Of a stretch of 36,617 nucleotides of DNA, positions 9,801 to 17,810 are shown in pieces. Under the pieces are notes generated by a model that saw nothing but the letters and a program-made list of their open reading frames with translations, was not told where the DNA came from and searched no databases. The stretch is from the NCBI GenBank assembly GCA_021733945.1, contig JAIPJX010000039.1, positions 1 through 36,617 on the forward strand. Direction: 5' to 3'. Positions within the stretch are counted from its first letter, which is position 1. The number at the start of each line of letters is the position of its first letter. Origin of the DNA: Verrucomicrobiota bacterium. GTDB taxonomy: Bacteria > Verrucomicrobiota > Verrucomicrobiia > Limisphaerales > SIBE01. The translations under genes were made by a program, and so were the position numbers.

Positions 9801-10600
9801 TGCCGGTCCGTGGCTTCAAAGCGATCAGCGGGGCAGTCCCTTATGTGGGGGAGCGGGTGGGCAGTTTCAAGGAATATGGGCAGCGAACGCTGGTGGAGAT
9901 TTTCGGCGAGGCCATCGGGCGGGTCGCAACCCTGGAAGTCAACACGCTGGAGACTTGTCTGTTTATGAATAGAGGTGGGCGGTTTGAACCCGGGACATTG
10001 CCTCGCGAAGTGCAGTGGGCGCCATGTTTTGGAGTGAGTGTTGGAGATTACGACGGGGACGGAAACGAAGATTTGTTTATGAGTCAGAACTTTTTCTCCG
10101 TAAATTCCGAGGAGGCACGAAGCGACGCCGGGCGGGGGATCTGGTTGCGAGGGGATGGAACGGGTGGTCTGGAAGTGGTGGACGCCCGTGAGAGTGGTGT
10201 CGGCGTGTACGGGGAACAGAGGGGTTGCGCTCTGGGAGACTACGACGGGGACGGAAGACTGGACCTGGTGGTCAGTCAGAACGGGGCCGCCACACGGCTT
10301 TTCCACAACACGCAGGCCAAACCCGGAGTTCGCGTGCGACTCAAGGGGGGCGCTGGAAACCCGCGTGGGGTGGGCGGACAGATTCGGGTGACGCACCCCG
10401 GCGGCGAGGGGGCGGTGCGTGAGGTCAAGGCGGGCTCTGGATACTGGTCCCAGGAAAGCGCCGTACAGGTCATGGCCATCGGGGAGGGTGCCAGGCTGCA
10501 CGTGCGGTGGCCCGGAGGACTGGAGACGGAAAGCAGGTTTCCAAAGGGTGCACGTGAAATCGAACTTAATGTGAACGGGGATGCGCGTGTGCTTCATTAA
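6878..10600 (+). CDS. giant tandem VCBS/ASPIC-UnbV protein, copy 1
   Basis: A 1240-residue exported protein. The signal peptide is Arg/Lys-rich at the start, with core IVGLILGLMPLGPAFA. Two halves are visible. The first (to about 660) has seven Asp-rich loops from VGDVDGDGLCD to LGDLDNDGDLD, then an UnbV-like module with GIGARITVKGGP and ISGGRYLSGDQ. The second (from about 675, beginning FFEDVSGLIGHGH) has seven more loops ending LGDYDGDGRLD, then a second UnbV-like module with GVGGQIRVTHPGG and VKAGSGYWSQES. Fourteen loops suggest two linked propellers. Initiation at 6878 overlaps the preceding stop by four bases (ATGA), implying translational coupling. No catalytic motif was recognised. Related proteins are abundant in Bacteroidota and Verrucomicrobiota, but no specific function is known to me. 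Confidence 0.88.
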   Translation: MKTFAVSTVGFGAGQRCAGKRWRRSIVGLILGLMPLGPAFAYDWVEGTGYRSAPLMVVGSGHAGFEAMAGVVTGVGFTNHLAENRYLTNQIYLNGSGVAVGDVDGDGLCDLYFCGLDGANALYKNLGGFRFEEIAAGAGVACDGIASTGAVLVDIDGDGDLDLWVSSINGGTHGFLNDGRGHFAELHPGVPLNSGKAGMSMALADMDGDGDLDLYVSNYRIVTVRDQPNTRYRIRRENDRYAVVLVNGRPVTEPDLVGRFSVEPGRVIENGEADVLYRNEGAGRFVPIAFTDGTFLDEQGQPLSEPLYEWGLSVMFRDINQDGAPDLYVCNDFSSPDRIWMNTGDGRFRALAPLAIRSTSLFSMGIDVADLNRDGRDDLFVADMLSRSHSKRQLQVGDVPPTSLAIGEIANRPQYSRNTLQVNRGDGTYAELGRLAGLEASEWSWTPVFLDVDLDGFEDLLITTGHELEMMDADVRKRADALKASKPMSPAEQIGLKKMFSRLDSPNVAFRNRGDLSFEEVGAEWGFATPGVSHGMALGDLDNDGDLDLVMNNLNGEAGVYRNRVAAPRVAVRLHGEGANRDGIGARITVKGGPVEQSQEMISGGRYLSGDQAMRVFAAGSVDARLTIEVLWRSGRLSVVGNAQANRIYEIRERDTASATAPAQVEPVVPFFEDVSGLIGHGHVEDVFDDFAAQPLLPRRLSQLGPGVAWHDLDGDGWEDLIVGTGRGGTLGVYRNNGDGGFVSIVGAPVNQPVTRDQTGLLAIGRSILTGSSNYEDGMAVGGAVRAYELDAGRVSDWVPGQEAATGPLASGDVDGDGDLDLFVGGRAVPGKYGRSARSLLMMNEGGKFGPGQVWDEMGMVSGAVLSDLDSDGFPELIVACEWGGIRVFQNARGQFREVTREVGLSGYLGLWNGVTTGDLDGDGRLDIIATNWGLNGRHRAGRSAPLRLAAGDLDGNGVWEVVESFTEPGSDRQLPVRGFKAISGAVPYVGERVGSFKEYGQRTLVEIFGEAIGRVATLEVNTLETCLFMNRGGRFEPGTLPREVQWAPCFGVSVGDYDGDGNEDLFMSQNFFSVNSEEARSDAGRGIWLRGDGTGGLEVVDARESGVGVYGEQRGCALGDYDGDGRLDLVVSQNGAATRLFHNTQAKPGVRVRLKGGAGNPRGVGGQIRVTHPGGEGAVREVKAGSGYWSQESAVQVMAIGEGARLHVRWPGGLETESRFPKGAREIELNVNGDARVLH

Positions 10601-13600
10601 TCCATTGGCCCGGGTCATGGCACTGATCTGCGGAGCTCTGGTGTGCGGAGGAGGTGTCCGGGTGACGGATGGGGCGGACCACCGGTTTACGGAACTCACC
10701 GTTCCGGAATCCGGGAAGCCGGGATTTACCCGGGTGACCCGAGAGACCAGCGGCATCGGTTTCAGGAACCCGCTTTCGGAGGAACGTTCCCTGGCCAACC
10801 GGGTGTTGCTGAGTGGATCGGGTGTGGCGTTGGGAGACGTGGATGGCGACGGGTGGTGCGATCTCTATTTTTGTGGTTTGGATCGGGACAATGCGCTGTA
10901 TCGAAATCTGGGCGGATGGCGATTCGAGGAGATCACGGGGGTGGCGGGAGTTGCCTGTGCCGGTCAGGATTCGACGGGAGCGGTTCTGGCGGATGTGGAT
11001 GGGGACGGAGACCTGGATCTGCTGGTGAGTTCATTCGGCAACGGAACCCGTTTGTTCCTGAATGATGGCACCGGGCGATTCACTGAGAACACGGTTGCCG
11101 CGGGTGTCGGTTCCAAGTCGGGAAGCACGTCGATGGCTTTGGCCGATGTGGATGGGGACGGAGATCTCGATCTTTATGTGGCCCATTTCAGGCCGGACAC
11201 GATCCAGGACCAGGTGAGCACGCGGTTTCGAATTCGAATGGAGAACGGTCGTCCCGTGGTGGCGCTGGTGAACAACCGACCCGCATCAGCTCCGGATTTG
11301 AAGGATCGATTTGTGGTGACTCCGAACGGGACCGTGCTGGAACTAGGAGAACCGGACGCTCTGTTTCTGAATGATGGTGGCGGGCGGTTCTCGCGGGTTT
11401 CGTTTGACGGGGGCGCGTTTCTGGACGAATCGGGACGCCCCCTCACGGAGCCGCCCCGGGACTGGGGTTTGGCCGTGCAGTTTCACGATTTCACCGGGGA
11501 TGGCGCTCCGGATCTCTATGTGTGCAACGATCTGTACACGCCGGACCGGGTCTGGGTGAACGACGGGCACGGGGTTTTCAGGGCGCTGGACAGTCTTTCG
11601 TTGCGGAGCACCAGCACGTTCTCGATGGGGGTGGACTTCGGCGATCTGGAACGCGACGGGGATGTTGATTTTTTTACGGTCGACATGCTGAGCCGGCATC
11701 ATGTGGACCGGCAGATTCAGGTGTCCCAGTCCCGATCCGGAGCCGCGCCGGTGGGCGTGATCGAACCCCGGCTCCAGATCCCGCGGAACACCCTGCAGAT
11801 AAACCGGGGTGATCAGTCCTTTGCTGAGACGGCTTTTTACAGCGGTGTGGAAGCCTCCGAATGGTCCTGGGGCCCCGTCTTCCTGGATGTGGATCTGGAT
11901 GGTTGGGAAGACATCCTGATCACCAACGGCCAGCTGCGTGATTTCCAGAATGCAGACATGGCCGAGCGGGTGGAACGGAGCAAGGCCGTGCGCCAGTTGT
12001 CCCAGGCCGACATGGCGCGTTTGATCGCGGGCTACCCCGATCTGAAATCGGCCAACGTGGCGTTTCGGAACCGCCACGATCTGACGTTCGAAGAGGTGGG
12101 TGCCGACTGGGGGTTTGACAGTCGGGGGATTTCGCAGGGCATGGCTCTGGGGGATCTGGACAACGATGGGGATCTCGACGTGGTGATGAACAACCTGAAC
12201 GGCGAGGCGGGTGTCTACCGCAACCGGGGTGCCGCTCCGCGAGTTGCGGTGAGGCTGCGGGGAGAGGGAGGAAACCGGTATGGGATCGGTGCCAGGATCA
12301 CCGTGAAGGGCGGACCGGTGGAGCAGAGTCAGGAAATGATCAGCGGCGGCCGGTACCTCGGAGGAGATCAGGCGATGCGTGTTTTCGCCGGAGGCGCGTT
12401 GGATCGGGAGCTCTCGATCGAGGTGCGATGGAGGAACGGTCGGGTGAGTGTGGTGCGCGACGTTCGCGCCAATCGGTTGTACGAGATTGAGGAGGGCGGC
12501 TCGAAGGTGGGTGGCGGGAACGGGGATGACCCGCAGCGTGTGCTTCGATGGTTTGAGGATGTCAGCGCGTTGATCGGGCACGGGCATGTGGAGGATGCCT
12601 TCGATGATTTTGCAGAGCAACCGCTGCTGCCGCGTCGGATGAGTCAGCTCGGGCCCGGTGTTGCCTGGTACGATTACGACCGCGATGGATGGGACGATCT
12701 GATCGTTGCCAGCGGGCGGGGAGGCATGTTGGGGCTTTATCGCAACAACGGCCGGGGCGGATTTGCGGGGCATGTGGAGGTGCCGTTCAATCGGACGGTG
12801 GCGCGGGATCAGACAACCGTGCTTGGGTTGGGAGCGAGACTGCTGGTGGGGTCGAGCAATTACGAGGATGGGCTTGAGACCGGTGGAGCGGTCACAAGCT
12901 ATGACATGGTCCGGAATGGGGAGGAGGCGATTGTGCCGGGGGGGGCTGCGGCGACCGGACCGATGGCTGCCGGGGATGTGGATGGAGATGGCGATCTGGA
13001 TTTGTTTGTTGGCGGCCGTGTGATTGCCGGCTGGTACGGGGCGGCGGCCAGATCGAGTCTGCTGAGAAACGAGGCGGGGCGGTTCGAGGTGATGCAGGAG
13101 TTTGAGAACGCCGGAATGGTGAGTGGGGCGGTGATGAGCGATCTGGACGGCGACGGCGATCCGGATCTGGTTCTGGCTTGTGAATGGGGTCCGGTGAGAG
13201 CGTTTGTGAATGAATCGGGAGTGTTTCGCGATGTGACCATCGAGTCGGGATTGGCGGGGCATCGGGGTTGGTGGAGTGGAGTGACCACGGGGGATCTGGA
13301 TGGGGACGGCAAACTGGAGATTCTCGCGACGAACTGGGGGTTGAACAGCCGATACCGGACCAGCCGCGAACATCCGGTCCGGATGTACGTGGGGGATTTT
13401 GACGGCAACGGGGTCGGGGAGACCATCGTGACCCAATACGATTTGGAGTTGGGGAGGGATGTTCCTGTCCGGGGGTTGCGAGCGGTGGCGGGGGCTCTTG
13501 CTTCCGTCAGGGAACGGATCGGGAGCTACGCCGGCTATGGAGCCGCCAGTCTGGAGCAGATCTTTGGAGAACGGATCAGGAAGGTTCCGGTGCTTGAGAT

Positions 13601-14261
13601 CGACACGCTCGAATCGATGGTGTTTTGGAACCGGGGCGGAAGGTTCGAAGGGAGGCCCCTGCCGAGGGAGGCGCAGTGGAGCCCGGCCTACGGGGTCAGT
13701 GTGGGAGACTACGATGGAGACGGTCACGAAGACCTGTTTGTGAGCCAGAATTTTTACGCGGTCAACACGGAGGAAACGCGGAGCGACGCAGGCCGCGGGT
13801 TGTGGTTGCGAGGGGACGGGAGAGGCGGGTTGAGGGTGTTGGACGGGGCACAAACCGGAGTGAAGGTCCATGGTGAACAACGGGGCTGCGCGCTGGGAGA
13901 TTATGATGGCGACGGACGGCTCGATCTGGTGGTGAGTCAGAACGGGGCACGGACGCGTTTGTTCCGGAACCTGCGTGCGCAACCCGGACTGAGAGTCCGG
14001 CTGGATGCGGGCGAGGGAAACCCTTTCGGTGCCGGGTGTCAGTTGAGAATGGAGAGTGGCGACGAGGCCGGGCCGGTGAGGGAGGTGAAAGCCGGATCGG
14101 GCTATTGGTCGCAGGAAAGTGGGGTGCAGGTCATGGCGACGAGGGGGAAATCGAACCTCTGGGTCAGGTGGCCCGGCGGAAAGGAGACCCGCAGCCCGGT
14201 GCCCGGGGGTGCCCGTGAAGTGTCGGTGTCCCCCGGCGGCGAGTTGAAGGTGATTCGGTAA
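10581..14261 (+). CDS. giant tandem VCBS/ASPIC-UnbV protein, copy 2
   Basis: A 1226-residue paralogue of the preceding gene with the same plan: signal peptide (core MALICGALVCGGG), seven Asp-rich loops, UnbV-like module, a linker beginning WFEDVSALIGHGHVEDAFDDF, seven further loops and a second UnbV-like module. By eye the two proteins match over their full length at somewhere near 60% identity, higher around the first UnbV module, where GIGARITVKGGPVEQSQEMI is identical. The DNA in that segment differs at many third codon positions, pointing to selection on the protein rather than a recent duplication or conversion. ATG 10581 lies inside the upstream gene (20-base overlap); ATG 10617 would give a shorter signal peptide and no overlap. 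It is the last gene of the operon, followed by a possible terminator hairpin at 14286. Confidence 0.88.
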   Translation: MRVCFINPLARVMALICGALVCGGGVRVTDGADHRFTELTVPESGKPGFTRVTRETSGIGFRNPLSEERSLANRVLLSGSGVALGDVDGDGWCDLYFCGLDRDNALYRNLGGWRFEEITGVAGVACAGQDSTGAVLADVDGDGDLDLLVSSFGNGTRLFLNDGTGRFTENTVAAGVGSKSGSTSMALADVDGDGDLDLYVAHFRPDTIQDQVSTRFRIRMENGRPVVALVNNRPASAPDLKDRFVVTPNGTVLELGEPDALFLNDGGGRFSRVSFDGGAFLDESGRPLTEPPRDWGLAVQFHDFTGDGAPDLYVCNDLYTPDRVWVNDGHGVFRALDSLSLRSTSTFSMGVDFGDLERDGDVDFFTVDMLSRHHVDRQIQVSQSRSGAAPVGVIEPRLQIPRNTLQINRGDQSFAETAFYSGVEASEWSWGPVFLDVDLDGWEDILITNGQLRDFQNADMAERVERSKAVRQLSQADMARLIAGYPDLKSANVAFRNRHDLTFEEVGADWGFDSRGISQGMALGDLDNDGDLDVVMNNLNGEAGVYRNRGAAPRVAVRLRGEGGNRYGIGARITVKGGPVEQSQEMISGGRYLGGDQAMRVFAGGALDRELSIEVRWRNGRVSVVRDVRANRLYEIEEGGSKVGGGNGDDPQRVLRWFEDVSALIGHGHVEDAFDDFAEQPLLPRRMSQLGPGVAWYDYDRDGWDDLIVASGRGGMLGLYRNNGRGGFAGHVEVPFNRTVARDQTTVLGLGARLLVGSSNYEDGLETGGAVTSYDMVRNGEEAIVPGGAAATGPMAAGDVDGDGDLDLFVGGRVIAGWYGAAARSSLLRNEAGRFEVMQEFENAGMVSGAVMSDLDGDGDPDLVLACEWGPVRAFVNESGVFRDVTIESGLAGHRGWWSGVTTGDLDGDGKLEILATNWGLNSRYRTSREHPVRMYVGDFDGNGVGETIVTQYDLELGRDVPVRGLRAVAGALASVRERIGSYAGYGAASLEQIFGERIRKVPVLEIDTLESMVFWNRGGRFEGRPLPREAQWSPAYGVSVGDYDGDGHEDLFVSQNFYAVNTEETRSDAGRGLWLRGDGRGGLRVLDGAQTGVKVHGEQRGCALGDYDGDGRLDLVVSQNGARTRLFRNLRAQPGLRVRLDAGEGNPFGAGCQLRMESGDEAGPVREVKAGSGYWSQESGVQVMATRGKSNLWVRWPGGKETRSPVPGGAREVSVSPGGELKVIR

Positions 14262-14285
14262 CCCCGCCTGCCGATGGATGGGGGT

Positions 14286-14307
14286 GGTTCACGCGAAGGC
14301 GCGAACC
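14286..14307. terminator. possible terminator hairpin between convergent genes
   Basis: GGTTCACGC and GCGCGAACC can pair as a nine-base stem with one A-C mismatch around a GAAG tetraloop. It sits in the 59-bp gap between the stops of two convergent genes (14261 and 14321), so it could end transcription from either side. There is no flanking T-tract, so intrinsic termination is unproven. Confidence 0.4.
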
Positions 14308-14320
14308 GGGGAGGGGAGGG

Positions 14321-15784
14321 TCATGGCTGGGAGTCCGGCGTCGGAAGGGTGACCGTAAAGGTGGTTCCGACTCCCAGTTCGCTGGTCACCCGAATCTCAC
14401 CGCCGTGGGCGTCGATGATCCGTTTGACAATGGCGAGGCCGAGACCGGTGCTTTTTTCTCCGCCGGTGGGACGCGCTGTGAGTTTTTGAAATTCCCCGAA
14501 GAGCCGTTTGATGTCCTCGGGACCGACGCCGGGGCCGTGATCCGTCACAGAGAATTCCGCTTTTCCAGACAGGGTCTGAACGTTCACATGGATCCTGGAA
14601 CCGGGAGGGGAAAACTTGACGGCGTTGCTCAGCAGATTGTCGATGACCTGGTTGATTCGTTCCGGGTCGAAGAGGCCGATGACGGGGGCGGGTGCTTGGG
14701 TGACGATTTCGATGTTCTTCGGCTTGGCGTTCAGGGCCATGAGGCGGACCCGTTCCCGGACGGGGAGGGTGAGGTCTTTTGGAGTGATGTTGAGTTCGAA
14801 TTTGCCGCTTTCAATGGCGGAGACATCGAGCAGGTCGTTGAGAAGGTTGAGCATCTGATTGCTCACGTCGTGGATCATGTCCAGAAACTCACGGCGTTCC
14901 GAGGGATCTTCGGGTTCCATCCCGAGGAGGAGTTCGCTGAACCCCCGAATCGAAAAGAGGGGGTTGCGCAGATCGTGTGCGGCCATCCCGAGGAACTTGT
15001 TCTTGAGCGCGCTCGCCGCCTCCATCTCCTGGATGTGTTCGATTCGCTCGATGTTCTGGGATGCGCGGCAAAACAGTTCCTCGTTGAGGAACGGTTTCAT
15101 GATGAAATCGTTGGCACCGGACTTGAGGAATTTGGCGGACAGGATTTTGTCGCCGGCGGCGGACATTCCGATGATGGCCAGATCCCGTTTTCCAGGGTGC
15201 AGGGCGCGAATGTTCCCGGTGAGCTCAAAGCCGTCCATGTTCGGCATGTGATAATCGGTGATGATGAGCTTGATGTCCGGGTTGGCTTCGAGGACTTCGA
15301 GAGCCTGCACCCCGTCGGATGCCTCGACCACATTGTATTTGTGTTTCTTGAGCAGGCGCCGCAGGTGGGAGCGTCCGGCTGAGGAATCGTCGACGATCAT
15401 GACCTTGATCGATCGGTTTCGTCCGATCCGGTCGATCATCGCGACCACATTCTGGATGCTGGTGCGAGTGCCCTTGACGACATAATCGATGACCTCCTTG
15501 GCCAGGAGGCGTTCGCGGACCTCGCTCCGGAATTCGCCCGTGAAGACGATGCTGGGGACTCCGAATTTTGCGACGACATCGACGATTTCCCCGTCCTGGG
15601 AGTCGGGCAGGTTGAGATCCACGACAGCGACAAACCATTCGGTGGAGTCTGCTTCGAGCAGTGCCACGGCTTCGGCCTTGGAGTTGGCGACGATGGCCTC
15701 GAGTTTGAGCACGGACTCGATTTCGGCCTTTAACTTGGAACTGAAGAATGGACTGTCCTCAATGACTAGAATTCTTTCGCTCAT
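14321..15784 (-). CDS. REC-REC-histidine kinase (soluble hybrid kinase)
   Basis: A 487-residue cytoplasmic protein without membrane segments. Receiver 1 (about 3-120) has the acidic pair Glu9/Asp10, phosphoacceptor Asp56, Thr82 and Lys104. Receiver 2 (about 126-245) has Asp132/Asp133, Asp177 in ITDYHMP, Ser208 and Lys230. A short helix leads to the dimerisation domain with AAHDLRNPL (His270). The ATPase domain has NLLSNAVKFSP, DHGPGVG and STGLGLAIVK. All three phosphotransfer elements look intact. Receivers placed before the kinase suit an input that is itself a phosphorelay signal rather than a ligand. It follows the PilB-type ATPase gene on the same strand after a 176-bp gap, so it may have its own promoter. 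The single receiver encoded at 17811-18197 is an obvious candidate partner, but specificity cannot be read from sequence. Confidence 0.92.
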   Translation of the reverse strand: MSERILVIEDSPFFSSKLKAEIESVLKLEAIVANSKAEAVALLEADSTEWFVAVVDLNLPDSQDGEIVDVVAKFGVPSIVFTGEFRSEVRERLLAKEVIDYVVKGTRTSIQNVVAMIDRIGRNRSIKVMIVDDSSAGRSHLRRLLKKHKYNVVEASDGVQALEVLEANPDIKLIITDYHMPNMDGFELTGNIRALHPGKRDLAIIGMSAAGDKILSAKFLKSGANDFIMKPFLNEELFCRASQNIERIEHIQEMEAASALKNKFLGMAAHDLRNPLFSIRGFSELLLGMEPEDPSERREFLDMIHDVSNQMLNLLNDLLDVSAIESGKFELNITPKDLTLPVRERVRLMALNAKPKNIEIVTQAPAPVIGLFDPERINQVIDNLLSNAVKFSPPGSRIHVNVQTLSGKAEFSVTDHGPGVGPEDIKRLFGEFQKLTARPTGGEKSTGLGLAIVKRIIDAHGGEIRVTSELGVGTTFTVTLPTPDSQP

Positions 15785-15960
15785 GTCTGTTACCGAGGGT
15801 TCAGTGAAGGACCCCGATTTCTATCTCAACGCTGTTTCAGCAGGAACCGTCAATTCCGCACCTTTTTGGGGGGGGCGAAGGATTCCTGATTCCCTTTGGA
15901 ATTACGCTAATCCGAAGGAGACGTCAACGGTTTGGTCGGAAAACCGGGCGGGGGCGTGGA

Positions 15961-17658
15961 TCAGAGGGTTTCCGCGGTGACCCTTTCCAGCTCCTCGATT
16001 GAGGTCAGGCCCATCAGGATTTTGAGCATGGCGTCGTAGCGCATGCTTTTGAAACCGGACTTCAGGGCGGCGGTTCGGATTTCAATCACGGAGGCTCCCT
16101 TGGAGATCAGGCTGCGCAGTTCCTCGTTGATGGTGAAAACCTCGTGGATGGCCAGACGCCCCCGATACCCGATGTTGTCGCAGCGAGGACATCCGGTGGC
16201 ACGGAACATCCGAACCTCGGTTTCTCCATCCCATTCGAAATAGCGGTCCATCAGCTCGCGGCTCGGCTCAAACTCCTCCTTGCAGTCGTCGCACAGGCGT
16301 CGAACAAGGCGCTGTGCCAGGACGGCAATGATCGAAGGGGCGACCAGGAAGGGTTCGACCCCGAGTTCGATCAGGCGACTGATCGTCTGAAGGGAATCGT
16401 TGGTGTGCATGCTCGACAGCACGAGGTGCCCGGTGAGCGCGGCTTCGGCGGCGATCTTGGCAGTTTCGAGATCGCGGATTTCACCGATCAGAATGACATC
16501 GGGATCCTGCCTTAGAAAGGTGCGCAGTATATTGGCGAACCCAAACCCGATGGCCTGGTTCACCTGGACCTGATTGACGCGGGGGAGCCGGTATTCCACG
16601 GGGTCTTCGGCGGTCAGGATGTTGATGCCGATCTGGTTCAGGTGATTGAGCACCGAAAACAGGGTGGTTGATTTTCCGGAGCCGGTGGGGCCGGTTACAA
16701 AGAAGATTCCGTTCGACCGGTCGATCGTGCTGAGGATCTGGCGCAGATTGGATTTGGAAAAACTGAGAGCTGTTAATTCAGGGATTTCCTCCTTCTCAGC
16801 GTCGCCCAGAAGACGCAGCACCATCTTTTCGCCGTAGATGGTGGGAAGGGTCGAGACGCGGAACTCGAGTGATTTTTTCGCCAGCGACAGGCTGATCCGG
16901 CCGTCCTGGGGGCGCCTTGACTCGGTGATGTCCAGTCTGGCCACGACCTTCAGACGTGAGATGAGCGGCCGATGGACGTCGTTCTCGAGCCGGAGACGGT
17001 CCCGCAGGACTCCGTCGATGCGAAATCGGACATAGACCAGATGTTCCTGGGGATCGATGTGAATGTCGCTGGCGCGTTCTTTTGCAGCCAGGAACATCAG
17101 GGTGCGACTGAGCTCGAGAATTCCGGACTCTCCGTATGCCTTGGACAATTGTGCGTTGGAGATGGGGTGCGTCTGGTCCAGGAGCGAACTGTCGGCGGCC
17201 TGACCCACAAGATGGCGCAGCGTGTGGCGGGACTGATAGTGGAGCTCAATGGCATCGAGAATATCCTCGGGGAAGGAGAACACGGGGCTGACTTCGCCTC
17301 CGAGAATCGCCCTGACCTCGGCCATGATGAACGAGTCCTCGGGAAACGCCGCCGCGATGGTGGTGACCCCGTTCAACTCGTAGAGTGGGAGGATGAGGTT
17401 TTTTCGCGCAAAATCAGCCGGCAGTTTATCCAGGACCTCCGCGTGAATGACGGTTTTGGAGATGTCGACGTAAGCGACCTGGATCGAGTCGCCCCAGGCC
17501 CTGCCGAGCAGTCCCTTTTTGACGGGGAGTTCCCCCACCAACTGTTTGAGGATGGCAGAGGAGTTGCCCTTGTACCGATCCATCAGTTCGGTCAGGGATT
17601 GTTCCGAGACAATCTTCCTGGCAAGCAGGAGTTCCTGGAATTTAGGGTTTTTTGCCAC
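15961..17658 (-). CDS. PilB/GspE-family secretion or pilus assembly ATPase
   Basis: A 565-residue protein of normal family length. The N-terminal ~150 residues resemble the T2SSE_N/MshEN region (GLLGRAWGDSIQVAYVDIS onward), though the RLGxx signature of c-di-GMP-binding MshEN domains is not clear. The ATPase core has the Asp box ASDIHIDP, Walker A GPTGSGKST with Lys329, TAEDPVE, Walker B DPDVILIGEIRD and the His box LSSMHTND. A four-Cys zinc-type module (CDDC and CPRC) follows, typical of PilB and GspE. It powers assembly of a type IV pilus or type II pseudopilus at the inner membrane. No other pilus genes are in the window. The start is GTG 17658, inside the end of the 51-codon gene upstream, giving a 17-base overlap and probable translational coupling. 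PilT is unlikely because PilT lacks this N-terminal domain and the four-Cys module. Confidence 0.93.
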   Translation of the reverse strand: MAKNPKFQELLLARKIVSEQSLTELMDRYKGNSSAILKQLVGELPVKKGLLGRAWGDSIQVAYVDISKTVIHAEVLDKLPADFARKNLILPLYELNGVTTIAAAFPEDSFIMAEVRAILGGEVSPVFSFPEDILDAIELHYQSRHTLRHLVGQAADSSLLDQTHPISNAQLSKAYGESGILELSRTLMFLAAKERASDIHIDPQEHLVYVRFRIDGVLRDRLRLENDVHRPLISRLKVVARLDITESRRPQDGRISLSLAKKSLEFRVSTLPTIYGEKMVLRLLGDAEKEEIPELTALSFSKSNLRQILSTIDRSNGIFFVTGPTGSGKSTTLFSVLNHLNQIGINILTAEDPVEYRLPRVNQVQVNQAIGFGFANILRTFLRQDPDVILIGEIRDLETAKIAAEAALTGHLVLSSMHTNDSLQTISRLIELGVEPFLVAPSIIAVLAQRLVRRLCDDCKEEFEPSRELMDRYFEWDGETEVRMFRATGCPRCDNIGYRGRLAIHEVFTINEELRSLISKGASVIEIRTAALKSGFKSMRYDAMLKILMGLTSIEELERVTAETL

Positions 17659-17797
17659 TTGGATCGGCTTTTCTGCGTGATTTCACAAGCCGCCTGATGT
17701 CGGCTTGGGAGAGTTTGGAGGGGCCCTTTTTTTGTTTGGGAGGAAGTTCCTCCCGGATCTCTTCCAGCATCCGTTTGAGATCGAATTTCTCGGACAT
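17642..17797 (-). CDS. 51-residue basic protein between regulator and PilB-type ATPase
   Basis: Reading the minus strand from ATG 17797 to TAA 17642 gives a highly charged 51-residue protein: an N-terminal amphipathic helix (MSEKFDLKRMLEEIREEL), a PPKQKKGPSKLS linker, then a basic helix (QADIRRLVKSRRK). It has no signal peptide and no Cys. The gene begins 13 bases after the receiver-gene stop, with AGGAAA as a plausible ribosome site spanning that stop, and runs 17 bases into the ATPase gene. This is the spacing expected of a real gene in a compact operon, and without it there would be an unexplained 150-base hole. I do not recognise a family. A regulatory peptide for the ATPase or receiver is possible but purely inferential. 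Confidence 0.6.
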   Translation of the reverse strand: MSEKFDLKRMLEEIREELPPKQKKGPSKLSQADIRRLVKSRRKADPSGKKP

Positions 17798-17810
17798 GGC
17801 GTCGGTTTTC

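Noticed and set aside
11343..13982. An 879-codon minus-strand open frame
   Set aside because: It mirrors the Asp/Gly-rich repeats of the second giant propeller gene and its composition is that of an antisense shadow.
7180..14000. Repeated short DNA words such as GATGGCGACGGGGATCTGGA
   Set aside because: They encode successive DxDGDxDL calcium loops of propeller proteins and are not a mobile or CRISPR-type repeat.
15785..15960. Possible minus-strand promoter (TTGACG, N17, TAATTC) before the REC-REC kinase gene
   Set aside because: The -35 match is good but the -10 matches only two of six positions.
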